This document shows positions 11,390 through 22,699 of a DNA stretch of 64,000 bases, one piece after another; the stretch's first letter is position 1, and each line of letters begins with the position of its first letter. The position numbers and the translations under genes were made by a program. This DNA is from Vitellaria paradoxa (Eukaryota > Streptophyta > Magnoliopsida > Ericales > Sapotaceae), in the NCBI GenBank assembly GCA_019916065.1, contig CM034241.1:16915228-16979227 (forward strand), in the 5' to 3' direction. The notes under the pieces were generated by a model that searched no databases, was not told the origin of the DNA, and was given only the letters and a program-made list of their open reading frames with translations.

Positions 11390-12320
11390 GTATTTTATCG
11401 TCATTCTTCTAAAAAAAGAATTTGGCTCCTCACGCATGTAGATGACATTCTTACCACCGGTGATGATTCACAAGGTATTACTAATCTAAAGTTGTTACTT
11501 CAAAGTAAGTTTAGTACCAAGGATTTGGAACCATTGAAATGCTTCTTGGGAATTGAAGTTGCCCGGTCACGTATGGGTATCTCTCTCTCTCAAAGAAAAT
11601 ATGCTCTTGATTAGTTAACTAATATAGGTACGTTAGGTTCTAAACTTATGAATACTCCAATGGATCCAAATACCAAGTTGGTTGCTGATCAGGAAGAGTT
11701 GTTACATGATCCTAACCAATACCGAAGATTAGTTGGAAAGCTAAACTACTTGATAGTTACTAGACCTGATATATCTTTTACTATGAGCATGATCAGTCAA
11801 TTCTTAGAATTATCTCGTAGTAGTCATTAGAATACTATTATCCAGATTTTGAGATACCTAAAAGGTGCACTTGGTAAAGGATTATTGTACAAGAACAATG
11901 GACACATGCTAGTTTAGGGCTACACTAATGTAGACTGGACTGCGTTACCATTAGATAAACGATCTACTATTAGGTAATATCTTTGTTGGAGGTAATCTGA
12001 TATCCTTGAAAAAAGTAAAAAGCAGACAGTAGTAACCAATCAAGTGCTAAGTATAGAGCCATAGCGCACACATCCTATGAATTAATCTGGATACAACACA
12101 TGTTAAAAGAATTGGGAGTTCATCATTTACAACCTATGGAGTTACTATGTGATAATCAAGCTACGATTCATATTGCCTCTAATCCAATATTTCATGAGAA
12201 GACTAAACATATTGAGATTGAGTATCATTTTATTAGAGAAGATTCTACAAAATGTGATTAAAGCTGGTTATGTAAAGTTCAAAGATCAACTTGTTGATTT
12301 GTTTACTAAAGCTCTGGGGG
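11390..12320 (+). pseudogene. Copia N RT/RNase H remnant
   Basis: Recognisable blocks in order are the VDDI RT motif, FLGIEVARS, SQRKYALD, NTPMDPNTKL, RRLVGKLNYLIVTRPDISF, the RNase H region and DLFTKAL. At least four stops and several frame changes break it. The final codons resume at 13431 beyond an inserted DNA element. Confidence 0.75.
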
Positions 12321-13430
12321 CTATGTTATTCGGACTCGAGTGTAGGTGTCGGACTTGGATATGTATCCAAATGTCAAATTCACCTAATATTTGTATTTTA
12401 GGATATGCGAACTCGACTAAAAAGTATCCAAAATGTGGACACGGGTACGGGGATACGACACAAAAAAATATTATATCTTCGTGTATATGTAAAAACATAA
12501 GAGTTTAAGAATAAATCTTATCTAGAAAATACAACTAAGATTATTGTGCATCTAAATAGAGATAAATTACTTTCTCATTGATATAAATAAAAAATTGCCT
12601 ACCAAAAATATATATATATATAAATAATTAATTAATTTTTACATAATAAATGAAAGAGAAAGTAAATTATTTTTATTCTTTTGTTATGTGATAGATTGGT
12701 TTTATTTTTTAAAAATAAGGATACCTTTATTATTATAATTATTAAATCATTTATACAAATTAATTAATTTTTACATAATAAATGAAAGAGAAAGTAAATT
12801 ATTTTTATTCTTTTGTTATGTGATAGATTGGTTTTATTTTTTAAAAATAAAGATACCTTTATTATTATAATTATTAAATCATTTATACAAATTGTATGTA
12901 TTATATATGAACCATAAATATAGGTACATGAAATGCAAATGAATTTTTTTAAGAAAAAATTATTAAAATAATTATATAATCATTTATTAGAATAGTTTAG
13001 TCTAGTCTAGTGACTCTTTGTATATTTAGTACTTAGAAGAACAAAAGTCTCGGTGACTCTTTCTATTTTAATACACAAATGGAAGAACAAAAGTCATGTC
13101 AGTATAATAAAATTTTCTTACTTAGGATATGTGACTTGTATCTAATACAAGTACAGAGAAGACAAAAGGTTGAAGCCAACTTAATGTCTATGTAATCAAT
13201 GCGTTTTAAATTAAAACATCAATAGCTTGTCTTCCCCATTTGAAATTGAACATCTTACAAGTTTTTCTCTGCTCAACAATGGCGGAATAATAAACTAACT
13301 CGTTCCAGGCAAAACCCAGCCGTGTCCAATATACAAACTCAGCGTCAGACACAGATCTTTTACCAGCACCTGACTTGTGTCACGTTAACACAGGTACTCC
13401 TACCAAAAGTAGCGAGTCCGAGTAACACAG
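12321..13430. mobile_element. hAT-like non-autonomous element (1110 bp) in copia N
   Basis: The left end CTATGTTATTCGGACTCG pairs with the right end with 16 of 18 bases matching after reverse complement. An exact 8-bp duplication TCTGGGGG is at 12313-12320 and 13431-13438. Without the insert the copia frame continues across the site. No transposase frame is seen. The interior is AT-rich and carries a 132-bp tandem duplication. An 8-bp duplication fits hAT. Confidence 0.87.
12626..12889. repeat. 132-bp tandem duplication inside the hAT-like element
   Basis: Two adjacent copies, 12626-12757 and 12758-12889, differ at about one base (AATAAGG against AATAAAG near 12715 and 12847). The near identity means the duplication is recent compared with the decay around it. 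Confidence 0.85.
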
Positions 13431-13507
13431 TCTGGGGGGACCTAGAGTACGGTGTATTTGCAACAAGTTGGGAACATATGATATATATACTCCATTTTGA
13501 GAGGGAA

Positions 13508-13740
13508 TGTTAATGTATATTCATGTACATGTATCACTAGTATTTATGTACCTAGAGGCGATGTACCTAGGGGTGAAGTACCTTAGTATTTATATATCTA
13601 GGGGTGATCTAAGGATAATGTATCCAGTTTAAGTTGACTGCACAGTATTTATTGTGTATTTGTTGTATATGATTATAAATAACAATCTAAGACAACCCAT
13701 TTTATTGTCAAGCCATTCAGTAAATCACTATCTCTTTACA
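13508..13740 (+). repeat. 3' LTR of copia N (233 bp)
   Basis: It starts TGTTAATGTATATTC after the purine tract GAGAGGGAA and ends CTCTTTACA. The copia coding end lies just before it at 13431-13490. Confidence 0.7.
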
Positions 13741-15692
13741 ATTTTTAATGATATCTTGAAGTTATGTGAAATGTGACTGAATAACACTATAAATAAGATT
13801 TGTCACCTCAAGATGTTGCTAGAATTTTGAATGTGAAGTTATTGTGATTATTTAGCACATGGTGTCATTGAAATTATTGACCATGGAATCTACTGTGAGA
13901 TTCCTGCAAAAGGTGTTAAGGAAATTATTTTTGGCAATGGAAATAGAAGAAGGTAGAAATGACTTATCAAACGAAGATGGGAACTTCTAGAATTCTTTTT
14001 ATACATATAGGGGCAGTGCCCTCTTCTGATATGGCTAGTCAAATAGCCGATCGCGACAATAACATTTTCAATCATTGATACCTAGTGGTATGCCTTCGAT
14101 ATGGAACTTGTAAAGTCACTAGTTTCCAAGGCTAGAAATAGTGGAAGGGAGAGCTTCTCTCTCTAGATAAGCTTATCTTTGGGCTTCAATGAATTTCTTC
14201 TTCTTCCCTCCCCTTTCAACCGTTGATTTTCACTTCAATATCATTAAAGAGGGTCAGTGAGTGGCCCATTATGCCTACTGTTAAACACTCATTATGGGTA
14301 GAGGAAGTCTTGGACATATGGCTTATAATATTCCTCCCACTTTGCTTTTATTGCTATATTCATTACAGCGGGTGGGAAATGGGCAGATTGGAGTGTTTCC
14401 ATAGCAGAGCATTGAATATCCTCTTTCCAAGCTCTCGGCTGCTTGGCTTTCTTGGTGCAACCCATCTGCATCTAATTCTCCTGCTCACTCAACTTATCAT
14501 CAACACATGGGGCTTTATTGGAAGGAGTGTTAGTAGGTTGGATTTGTAGTTAGTTGCTGTGAGACTGCCTGCTGTTGGTGAATTTGTTTAAGTTAAGAAA
14601 TTTGGTTTTGGCTGGCTAGAAGACTTTGAATCATGTCCGATCATACACCTTCTGTTTTGCTCTGTAGGCTTAGCTATCTATCACGGGTGGGGGCTTAAAC
14701 AAAGCATGGGCAGAAAAGGCATCTCAAAGGACTGGTATTGGAGATTGGTTGAAGGCTTTAAGCTGCAATAAAACCACTTCGGTGCTCTAGAATGGCAAGT
14801 TGCTGAAGCATAGCCTCAATAAACTCGATGAAGTTGCCTAGCTCTGACTTGCAGCAGATTGTGCTTGGATATTTCTGCCTCTTTTCGACTTGGAGGCTGC
14901 GAGACAGCCACTACTGGCTGGCTTCAAGTTTGTACAATTAATGCATGGGATGAGATGAGAAGCCAAAAGTTGCAGATCGGACCTTGGCAGCGTCACAAGG
15001 AAGAAGATGAATCTTTGTTTTTGGCTCAAACAGCTGTGCTGTCTGATTTTGAAAAGCTGCTCGTCGGACTTGTTCCTAGGCATTCCGGCGTTCTCCGGCA
15101 TTTCAGTGTTCGGAGCAAGCTGCAGCATGCATGACACCCGGCGATGGAAGCTATGACATCATAGCTGACGTTGAAAGTTGGACGGGTTCTTTTTCAATGT
15201 GTCAAATTCAATTTGCATAAAACCACCCGTGATTCCAGTCTCTAGTTAGTTTAGTCCTAGGTTTGAAGCGATCAATGGGCTTAAAATTGCTTAGTATGTG
15301 TTGGCCCATAAGTAATCCTTGTTCTATTTGACTAGTTGGGCTGAGGATTTGGGGCTTAAATTAGTTGAGCTCCTTTGTTTGGGCTCGTTTGCTTTGGTTT
15401 CTCGGGCTTTCATGGGTTTGTCTAAATCTGTATGATTATTGGGAAGCCTTGTAATTGAGTTTTTATGTTTTATTCCCATGGGCTCCAAATATTATTTTTG
15501 CAAGGGAATATTGTACACTAGCCTATCCACTTGGGTTGTAATTGGACATTTATTAGTGGACTAGGTTAGAGAGTTTCCCAACTTAGCTTAGGATAGTGTG
15601 TGTCCCCAGGGATGTGTTCTCCCCCTTTGGGAGTTGTACTCAGCTTCATATAACATGCATATTTTTGTAACAAAATAAATTTCCTACTTACC

Positions 15693-15723
<31 letters not shown>
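13741..15723 (+). other. Non-coding stretch ending in poly(A), probable retrocopy or LINE 3' end
   Basis: There is no convincing protein frame; the longest frames (about 90-110 codons near 14223 and 14859) show no known motif. The right end has AATAAA at about 15674 followed by a run of about 30 A (15693-15723). That is the signature of a retroposed transcript on the plus strand. Its left boundary and source are not determined. Confidence 0.4.
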
Positions 15724-15724
<1 letters not shown>

Positions 15725-16197
15725 AAAAACAAGGCTGGGGATGGTGAAAATTAGGAATATGACTAACCTATGGTTTTCTCTTTGATAAATCATCGTTTAT
15801 ATCTCCAAGGTTACACCTTTCCTTGTTAATTTAGTAATTGAAAAATGTACCTATATTTGTAATAATGTATTATTAAATAAAAGAACAACTTGTAATCAGT
15901 GCCGCTATGAGGTTTGATTTCGATATCTTTACAATCTAAATCTAAGATTCCTACCACTATGGTACAAATTTCGATGTGATCTAGAATGGTAAATATATTA
16001 ATATTAAATATTCTACTATCCATTATTGTAAATATGTAAGTACAATTTTATTTATCTACTAATTTTAAAGAACTTCGATAAATAATTGTTGCATAAAATA
16101 CCAAGCCATTTAGTCATGATCATTATATTGGATCAACCAATACAATGTAGTATTATGCTCATTGCATATAGGCACCTAGGAGATTTTAACTGCTAGG

Positions 16198-16759
16198 CTT
16201 TAATAGCTCACTCCTCCATGGGAACATTTTTCCTCATAATAAGATCATGGCAGTGAAAAAGGAGCACAGAGAAAATTAGCTTCTTTTGAGTTATAAACTA
16301 CCGAACTTATGCTTTATTATATTACCAGGCTTTGGATAATTCTACTAGTATGTTGGTTTATAATAATTATTGAATGATTGCAATGCTTAATTGACTTGTA
16401 TATTATCTATGTATTTGGATGATAGAATAGCTTTGTAATTGATACAGGACAATATAGCTTAAAGCAAATAAATAGAAACTTTAATAGCTCACCCCTCCAT
16501 AAGAACATTTTTCCTCATAATAAGAACATAGCAATTAAAGAGAAGCGCAGAGAAAATTAGCTTCTTTTGAGTTATGGACTACCAGACTTATGCTTTGTTA
16601 TATTACCAGGCTTTGGGTAATTCTACTTTCAATGTTGGCTTGTAATAATTATTGAATGATTGCAATGCTTAACTAACTTGTATATTATCTATTTATTTGG
16701 ATGATAGAATAACTTTGTAATTAATATAGGACAATATAGATTAAAGGGAATAAATTGAA
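16198..16759. repeat. 281-bp tandem duplication across the left edge of element E
   Basis: The unit beginning at 16198 repeats at 16479 with roughly 90% identity by eye (shared blocks include TTTTTCCTCATAATAAGA and TATTGAATGATTGCAATGC). The first copy ends with GTAAT and the first 39 or so bases of the LTR of E. The second copy runs into the true LTR at 16722. So the duplication took place after E had inserted. Confidence 0.85.
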
Positions 16760-17078
16760 AAAAAAAAAATTGGCAAAGAAGAAGAAGCAGACGGTGGTGG
16801 AAGAAAACAAGCCACGCAGCCTTCAATTCAAATAACTCATATTTTTATTCATCAAAAATTCTCCTAATTCAATACAATTAAAGCCTATAGGCTAACCTTA
16901 AATCAAAATAAAATCTCATAAATATAATATACGAAAAATAGAATCCTAATATAGGAAACAAAATAAAAATCAATCTAAAATATAAAATAAAATCTACTCC
17001 TAATAATATGGAATAAACTAAAATCCTAATAATATAAAATAAAATAATACTTTAATACTTGGCTTCCGTTTTGCGTCA
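16722..17078 (-). repeat. 3' LTR of element E
   Basis: In plus orientation it reads TTAATATAGG to TTTTGCGTCA, matching the right LTR (TTGATGCAGG ... TTTTGCATCA) along its length. The ends have lost the canonical TG by mutation. A purine tract on the minus strand lies just inside, at about 17079-17092. Confidence 0.8.
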
Positions 17079-17106
17079 TCCTCCATTGCTCAAAAAAAAC
17101 TCGACT

Positions 17107-17297
17107 CTATCCAGTTGCAAACTTATACACTCCTTCAATCGCGGGGCCAAGAATAGAGCGGATGCTCAAGATTCCCAAAGCTTGTCGACGTGCGTAAGGG
17201 TAATAAAAACTTAGTGTCTCCACCAAGTTTGCCAAGGATAGAAGAACATGATTCCGATAACAAAGCTTGCAGATGTGGAAAGAAAACAAAAAATATA
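17107..17297 (-). pseudogene. Unrecognised terminal reading frame of element E
   Basis: A minus-strand frame ending at 17107 and resuming beyond a SINE (to 17579) encodes a segment with PKTYSAFVDFVFS. This is similar to PKTYGVFIDFVFP in element G (about 55840-55880). The shared frame suggests a former protein of this element family placed before the 3' LTR. Function is not known. The apparent 161-codon ORF includes SINE sequence and is therefore not real as a unit. Confidence 0.4.
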
Positions 17298-17314
17298 TCA
17301 ACTTGTGGGAGGGA

Positions 17315-17434
17315 ATTTTTTTTCTTTTTTTTTTTTTATATATAGTTAAGCGGGAAAGGGGAAAGACCCCAAGTTTTGAACCCAGATGGTGAGCAAGCCA
17401 ATGGGAGCCTCTGCCACTAAGCCAAGAGCCGCTC
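17315..17434 (-). mobile_element. tRNA-derived SINE (120 bp)
   Basis: A perfect 17-bp target duplication TCAACTTGTGGGAGGGA flanks it at 17298-17314 and 17435-17451. On the minus strand it opens with a pol III A-box-like TGGCTTAGTGGC and a B-box-like GGGTTCAAAAC and ends in an A-rich tail of about 25 bases. Confidence 0.88.
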
Positions 17435-17579
17435 TCAACTTGTGGGAGGGATTTAATTATAGAGAAGACAAAATCAACAAAAGCACTGTAGGTTTTAGGC
17501 ATACCCTTCAACCTAAGGCATGAGATAGTACAAGTAGGAATCCCAGTAATGCAATTAAAAAAATTTATCTTGTCAAGAG

Positions 17580-18071
17580 CTATGAAGCACAAATACGGAC
17601 TCAGGGGAGTATATGGGATACAACAACTTTAAAAAAAATGAGGATAAGGACATGGCAAAAATACGATGACAAAATAAAATAAAATATATATTTTATTTAA
17701 AATATTTTTGAAAATAGCATCTTTGTGCTACCAAACATTATATAAATAACAATTATATAACATGAAAATACCATTCAATCCATAAATTAATTATTTACAG
17801 AATTTGTATTAAGTTATATTTTAATTATTTACAGTTTGACCCCTAATTAAATTTTACATATCAATTTTACCACCAAATAAAATTTAAGATATTACATTTG
17901 GACCTCCGCCGTATCTCAAAAGTATTCTTCTCGTATCCTAGTCGTATCATATGCAAAATAAAAAATCAAGACACGCTGCGATACATATCCTGGCGTATCT
18001 AAGTCGTATCTCTATCTCCTGAGTATTCGATACGAGTGCAACACCAAATTTGAAGTGTCTGTGCTTCATAG
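17580..18071. mobile_element. hAT-like MITE (492 bp) in element E
   Basis: The ends CTATGAAGCACA (17580-17591) and its inverse (about 18060-18071) form inverted repeats. Flanking 8-mers GTCAAGAG (17572-17579) and GTAAAGAG (18072-18079) match at 7 of 8. The related element G lacks this segment, although a different insertion (H) lies at about this place there. The interior near the right end is rich in TCGTATC/GATACG motifs. Confidence 0.8.
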
Positions 18072-18288
18072 GTAAAGAGAAATATCCTTAGTAGTCAACA
18101 CAACCTCATCAACTAGTGTAATATGACAAGACATCACATCAACCAATTTGCTTACGATTTGCTCATCAATCTCATCATTTAAAAAATAGAAGTCATCAAG
18201 ATTAGGCTCATAAACTAACACTTTAAGGTGGTCATCATCAGACTTTCTTCTATTTATCAATGAACTTAAGAATATCTGTAAAGGCAAT

Positions 18289-18472
18289 TGTTATATATTA
18301 GGGTAAACATGGTAGGAAAATAATTAGTTTCCTAATTCCCTTGTGTAGGAATATTTGATTGATAGTTCTAATATATATAGTTTCCTAATACATAGACTTA
18401 TGTATATAAATATGTTAAGATATACCCTAATACAATATAACAATTTCATCTTTCAATTCAATTTTCTTTACA
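18289..18472 (+). repeat. 5' LTR of copia C
   Basis: It begins TGTTATATATTAGGG and ends TTTCTTTACA just before the primer binding site. It matches 25274-25461 over its length (shared block TAGTTTCCTAATACATAG). Confidence 0.85.
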
Positions 18473-18599
18473 TGGTATCAAAGTGAAGGTTCTAAATCAA
18501 TTTTCAAACTAGGGTTTGTTGTGTCTGCATCAAGAAACGCTAAGTTTCAATTCCTGTTCTTGTGTCTATATCAAGAACTGAAATTAGATTTGCTTCATG

Positions 18600-20669
18600 G
18601 CCACTGACATCATCGTCATCATCAGTTAGGAAAACATCACTACGTATGTTTCCCACCTAAAGTCAATAATCGAGTCTTGTGTCCTTTTGCTTTAGTCCAT
18701 TCGGATGTTTGGAGTCCAAGTTGAGTGGTATCTAAGTTTGGTTTTTAATACTTTGTAACTTTTGTCGAAGATTTTTCAAGAAATACTTTGATTTATTTAA
18801 TGAAAAATTGTTCCAAATTATTCTCTATTTTTTAAACATTCTATATTGAAATTTAAACTCAATTTGGTTTATCTATTAAAATTCTTCACAGTGATAATGT
18901 CAAGCAATATTTTTCTAACCCATTTACTGGTTTTATGTCTTCTCTTGGTATACTTCATCAATCTTCTTGCTCTCACACACAACAACAAAATGGGGTGGCT
19001 GAATAGAAGAACCTTCATCTTATTGAGTCAGCTCGTTGCTTGTTATTCAAAATGCATGTTCCTCGTATCTATTGGATACTTCTTGATAAACCTCTTTTCT
19101 CTATCCCACCTCGTATATTTGGTTTCGTTGCCTTTGTTCATCAATTGGCTAGTGAAGTTGACAAACTAGTACCACAGGCTCAGGAGTGTGTATTCTTAGG
19201 GTATTCTCGCTTGCAAAAAAGATATCGATGTTATAGTCCTTCTCTCAATCGGACTTTTGTTAGTGCTGATGTCCTGTTCTTTGATTCCATGCCTTTCTTC
19301 TCTAAGTCACAATCTTTATCATCCTCAGATGCCAGCCTTCCATTACCTATTTCTTCTTCTTTCAATCAATCATGTCACTCGCCCTCCAACTGTAGCCGTT
19401 TAGACCGTTTTGATTTACAGGTTACAGCTGACGCAAGGTAGAAGGACCACTCGTCGTTTCTACTGCTCCATCATCTTCTCCAGCCTTCTTCAAATTCTAG
19501 TCCTGACTCTGACCTATCGATTGCCCTTCGAAAAGGTAAATGTCCATGTACTTCCCATCCTATTTCCAATTGTGTTTCATATCATGCCTCATCTCTCTCT
19601 TACCATACTCTTGTTTCCTTGTTATCTTTTCTTTCTACTCCTAACTCTGTGCATGACACCTCATCTCACTTTGGATGTCGTTCTGCAATAAAAAATGAGA
19701 TGTCTGCACTTCAGACTAATGATACTTAGGACTTGGTTTGCCATCCTCCTAGCAAGTCCGTGGTCGGTTGTCGTTGGGTCTATACAATTAAAGTTCATCC
19801 TAATGGTTCTCTCAATAGGCTAAAAGCTCGCTTGGTTGCAAAGGGATATACACAAGTGTATGGCCTCGACTTCTCAGAAACTTCCTTCACAAATTGCTAA
19901 AATTACATCTATGCGTGTTCTGATCTCCTTAGCAGCTATCCATCATTGGCCTATTCATCTAGACGTCAAAAATGCCTTCCTACGTGGTGATTTAGAAGAA
20001 GAAGTCTACATGTAACAATCTCTTGGGTTTATTGCTCAGAGGAAGTCTAAGTTAGTATATGGACCGAAAAAATCCTTATATAACTATGGAGTTTGGCTTG
20101 ACTCGGTATGTGGTTGACCATTTTGTCTTCTATTGTCATTCTACTCGTAAGAAAATATGGCTCTTAGTATATGTTGATGATATTATTATCACATGTGATG
20201 ATTCACAAGGCATCATTCATTTGAAAACATTCCTCCAAAGCAAGTTCAGTACGAAAGATTAGGGCCATTAAAATATTTTTTAAGCATTGAAGTATCCTGG
20301 ACACGGAAGGGAATTGCACGCTCACAGAGAAAATATGTGCTCGACCTACTGTCTGAAACAAGTATGCTAGGCAGCAAGATTGTGGATGCTCAAATGGATC
20401 CTAATACAAAACTAGTTGCAGACAAAGGTGATTTACTAAAAAATCCTAACCAATACAAGAGGTTAGTTGGGAAACTAAATTATTTGATAGTAACTAAATC
20501 GGATATTGCATTTACTATGAGTGTAATCAGTCAATTCCTTAAATCACCTCGTACCAGATATTGGGATACAGTTTTCGGATTTTGAAATATTTGAAGGCAG
20601 CACCTAATAAAGGCTTATATACAAAGATAATAGACGTGTAAATTCAAGGATCTACAGATGCCAACTAGG
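18600..20669 (+). pseudogene. Copia C pol remnant (integrase, RT), gag-protease deleted
   Basis: After a short leader, sequence jumps to the integrase core (HSDVWSPS-like at about 18695; HTQQQNGVAE at about 18970, with a stop after it). Then follow the ECVFLGYS integrase tail (about 19185), RT blocks GCRWVYTIKVHPNGS (about 19760) and YVDDIIIT (about 20170), and NQYKRLVGKLNYLIVT (about 20450). Many stops and shifts are present. RNase H begins and is cut at 20669, where F inserted. Confidence 0.8.
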
Positions 20670-20674
20670 TAGGG
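20670..20674. other. Left 5-bp target duplication of composite F
   Basis: TAGGG here and at 24814-24818 brackets F exactly. Joining the outer sequences with one copy gives continuous copia RNase H sequence. Confidence 0.9.
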
Positions 20675-21053
20675 TGATGCGGAACAAAAATTGAAAGTAA
20701 AGAAAAAATAGATTGAAAGCAAGAGAAAGAAAAAAAATTGAGAAGAGAAGAAGAATTAGAAGAAAAGGGGGGAAAAAAAACTCAGCCACTAATATTATTC
20801 AATCAATCAATCAATCTTCTGTTAACCCTAATTAGGGTTTAAATAGAAAATATCATGAGCCTAACACAAAAGGCCTAAAATAAAATAAACCTACACTAAA
20901 CTAGCCAAAAAATAAATGGGTCCAAGTAACCTCTAATAATATAAACTCATTATCAATAAAACCCAAAGCAAATGGGTCCAAATAATAAATAATAATAATA
21001 ATAAAAGAAATAAATTTAAAAATTGATGTCCTCATCAACTCTCCCGGACTGAG
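20675..21053 (-). repeat. Left LTR of composite F (minus orientation)
   Basis: In plus orientation it runs from TGATGCGGAACAAAAATTG to GATGTCCTCATCA, the reverse complement of the right LTR. A purine tract on the minus strand (ACTCTCCCGG in plus) follows at about 21054. Confidence 0.85.
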
Positions 21054-22168
21054 AAGAACTCGACTCCGTCGAGTTGAAAACTTGGCACTATTATCATGTC
21101 ACATTTTCCACTTGACAAGACATTTTTGGAGTTGAAGGAAAATGAGATCCTTAACATCGAACACAGATAGGCACCGCTGAAGAGGTGAAAGAACTAGAAC
21201 CGGCATAAAAATATCTCCGTAACCTGCAGACAATATTTGAGGCCCAAAGATGCCTCCACAAAATAACAAGTTCTCCACATGCTAAATTACGACAAAACTC
21301 ATATCACATGGCAAAGTGAAAAAATTTGCATTAGGACTAGAATCACAAAGGATATAGAATGGCCCAACATTTTCAGCATGCAAATTTTGGTAAGACAATA
21401 CGGGGTAGCAAGTAGGCAATGCATAAGTCATCTTTAAGTTACATCCATTAAATTCTTTATTCCCATCAATAACATAAGTAGAAAATTTATAATAATTATT
21501 ACTCAATCCAATTTTTCATCTAATATCAGCATCATTAAAAAGGGGTGGAATATGTTGTTGAGAAAAAATGACGAGGAATGATGCAACTGAACTTGTCAAA
21601 TTAGAATCCCTCAAGAAAGAATAAGTGACTGGAAACTCAATGATATCAATAGAATAGTGGTAAGAGATGCCACACACAACTTGTAAGAGAAACTGTTCAA
21701 TGTATGCAAGAATGTTTCTGTTATACACTAGAAGTGAGGAGGACTTATGCAACTGAATAATATCACGGAAGAACAACTTAGACATAGACTCAAAGAACTC
21801 CCAACTGATAAAGTCACTAAGTAAAACTCTTGAGATGCTTAAATAATATCCCCTGAAAAAATAACCATCACCAATGCTAGTCTATGTAATCTTGACGATC
21901 ATTATTCATGATGTCCTCAAATAAATCAACAAAATCAAGGTAAGATGACGGTGGAACCAATTCAACTACTTTAAACACATTTTGAGGATTTGGTGACTCA
22001 ATATGATCTAGTGTCAAAAGAGGAGAATTAATAAGAGAATCAGAAGTATCAACAAAAACAATAGGGACGCTAGGTTTAGGAGATGGACGTTGTAACTCAA
22101 TAGTTTGTATAGGGCACTTTGACTCTGATATCGACTCATAAGACTCAAAACTCATAATATTTTTCAAT
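21054..22168 (-). pseudogene. Post-gag reading frame in left arm of F, function unknown
   Basis: Minus-strand frames 22167-21877, 21785-21516 and 21506-21282 correspond to the same unknown protein as the right arm at 23466-24377. Blocks are shared between arms, for example LDHIESPNPQNV and SKLFFRDIIQLHKSS. The parts are separated by a few stops or shifts. It follows gag but has no RT, RNase H or integrase motifs. No known family is recognised. Confidence 0.55.
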
Positions 22169-22294
22169 TTCTAAAACTTTGGAATAAGCTTCATTTAATG
22201 TCTTATGAGTGTATCACTGAACTACCTCACGGATGCAAGACCTTAGCCCAAGGACAAATCTACTAATGGCACAAGGCTCATTTTGAAAGTTAGA

Positions 22295-22699
22295 TCACTT
22301 CCTAAGGGTTTTAAATTGATCAAAACAGTCATCAACAGAAGAATCCTCCTGTTTAAGACGCATTAACTGAGACCATGCCTTATCTATAAAACTTTTAGGA
22401 ACAAATCGATCACTCAAAATTTGTTTCATCAAAGCCCATTGAGTAACATGTCTATGGTATAACTCAACTGTTTGCCAATACTCTCTAGCATAATTGGTCA
22501 ATCTTGTTTTGGTCAGAAGAATACATTGGTCATCAGACAGGTCGTAATAGTTAAAAATGTATTCGATATCATCTACCCAATTAAGAAACTCAAGAGGATC
22601 GATAGTACCACTAAAATAGGGAGGATCTTTGACGTAAGTTTGATGAATAGAACGAAGTCTTACTTTATTATTCCAATATGATTGGTTTTCGAAATTCAT
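22295..22699 (-). pseudogene. Gag of composite F (non-autonomous gypsy-like)
   Basis: A 134-codon frame starts at ATG 22699 and reads as a Ty3/gypsy Retrotrans_gag domain: PYFSGTIDPLEFLNWVDDIEYIF, then a YAREYWQ block and a D-x-F-x-x-L end. It stops at 22295, while the similarity continues in another frame to about 22200. No zinc knuckle is seen. Gag without pol marks a non-autonomous element relying on a partner, perhaps a relative of chromovirus B, whose LTR is similar. Confidence 0.7.

Larger units (their letters stand above)
11345..13740 (+). mobile_element. Ty1/copia fragment N (RT tail, RNase H, 3' LTR)
   Basis: Sequence starts in mid-RT with a VDDI-type motif (HVDDILTTGDDSQG) and runs through RNase H to DLFTKALG, then after an inserted element to the gag-pol stop and 3' LTR. 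It is close to copia C (same TGDDSQG, NQYRRLVGKLNYLIVT blocks) and so the same family. The 5' three quarters are missing and the left edge is fused to the LTR of gypsy B. Stops occur at about 11613, 11828, 11914 and 11973. Confidence 0.8.

Noticed and set aside
14859..15137. Mirror ORFs of about 91-99 codons on both strands
   Set aside because: No domain, no splice context, and equal openness on both strands suggests composition.
17107..17592. 161-codon minus-strand ORF as one gene
   Set aside because: Its middle is a SINE with a 17-bp duplication; only the outer parts belong to element E.
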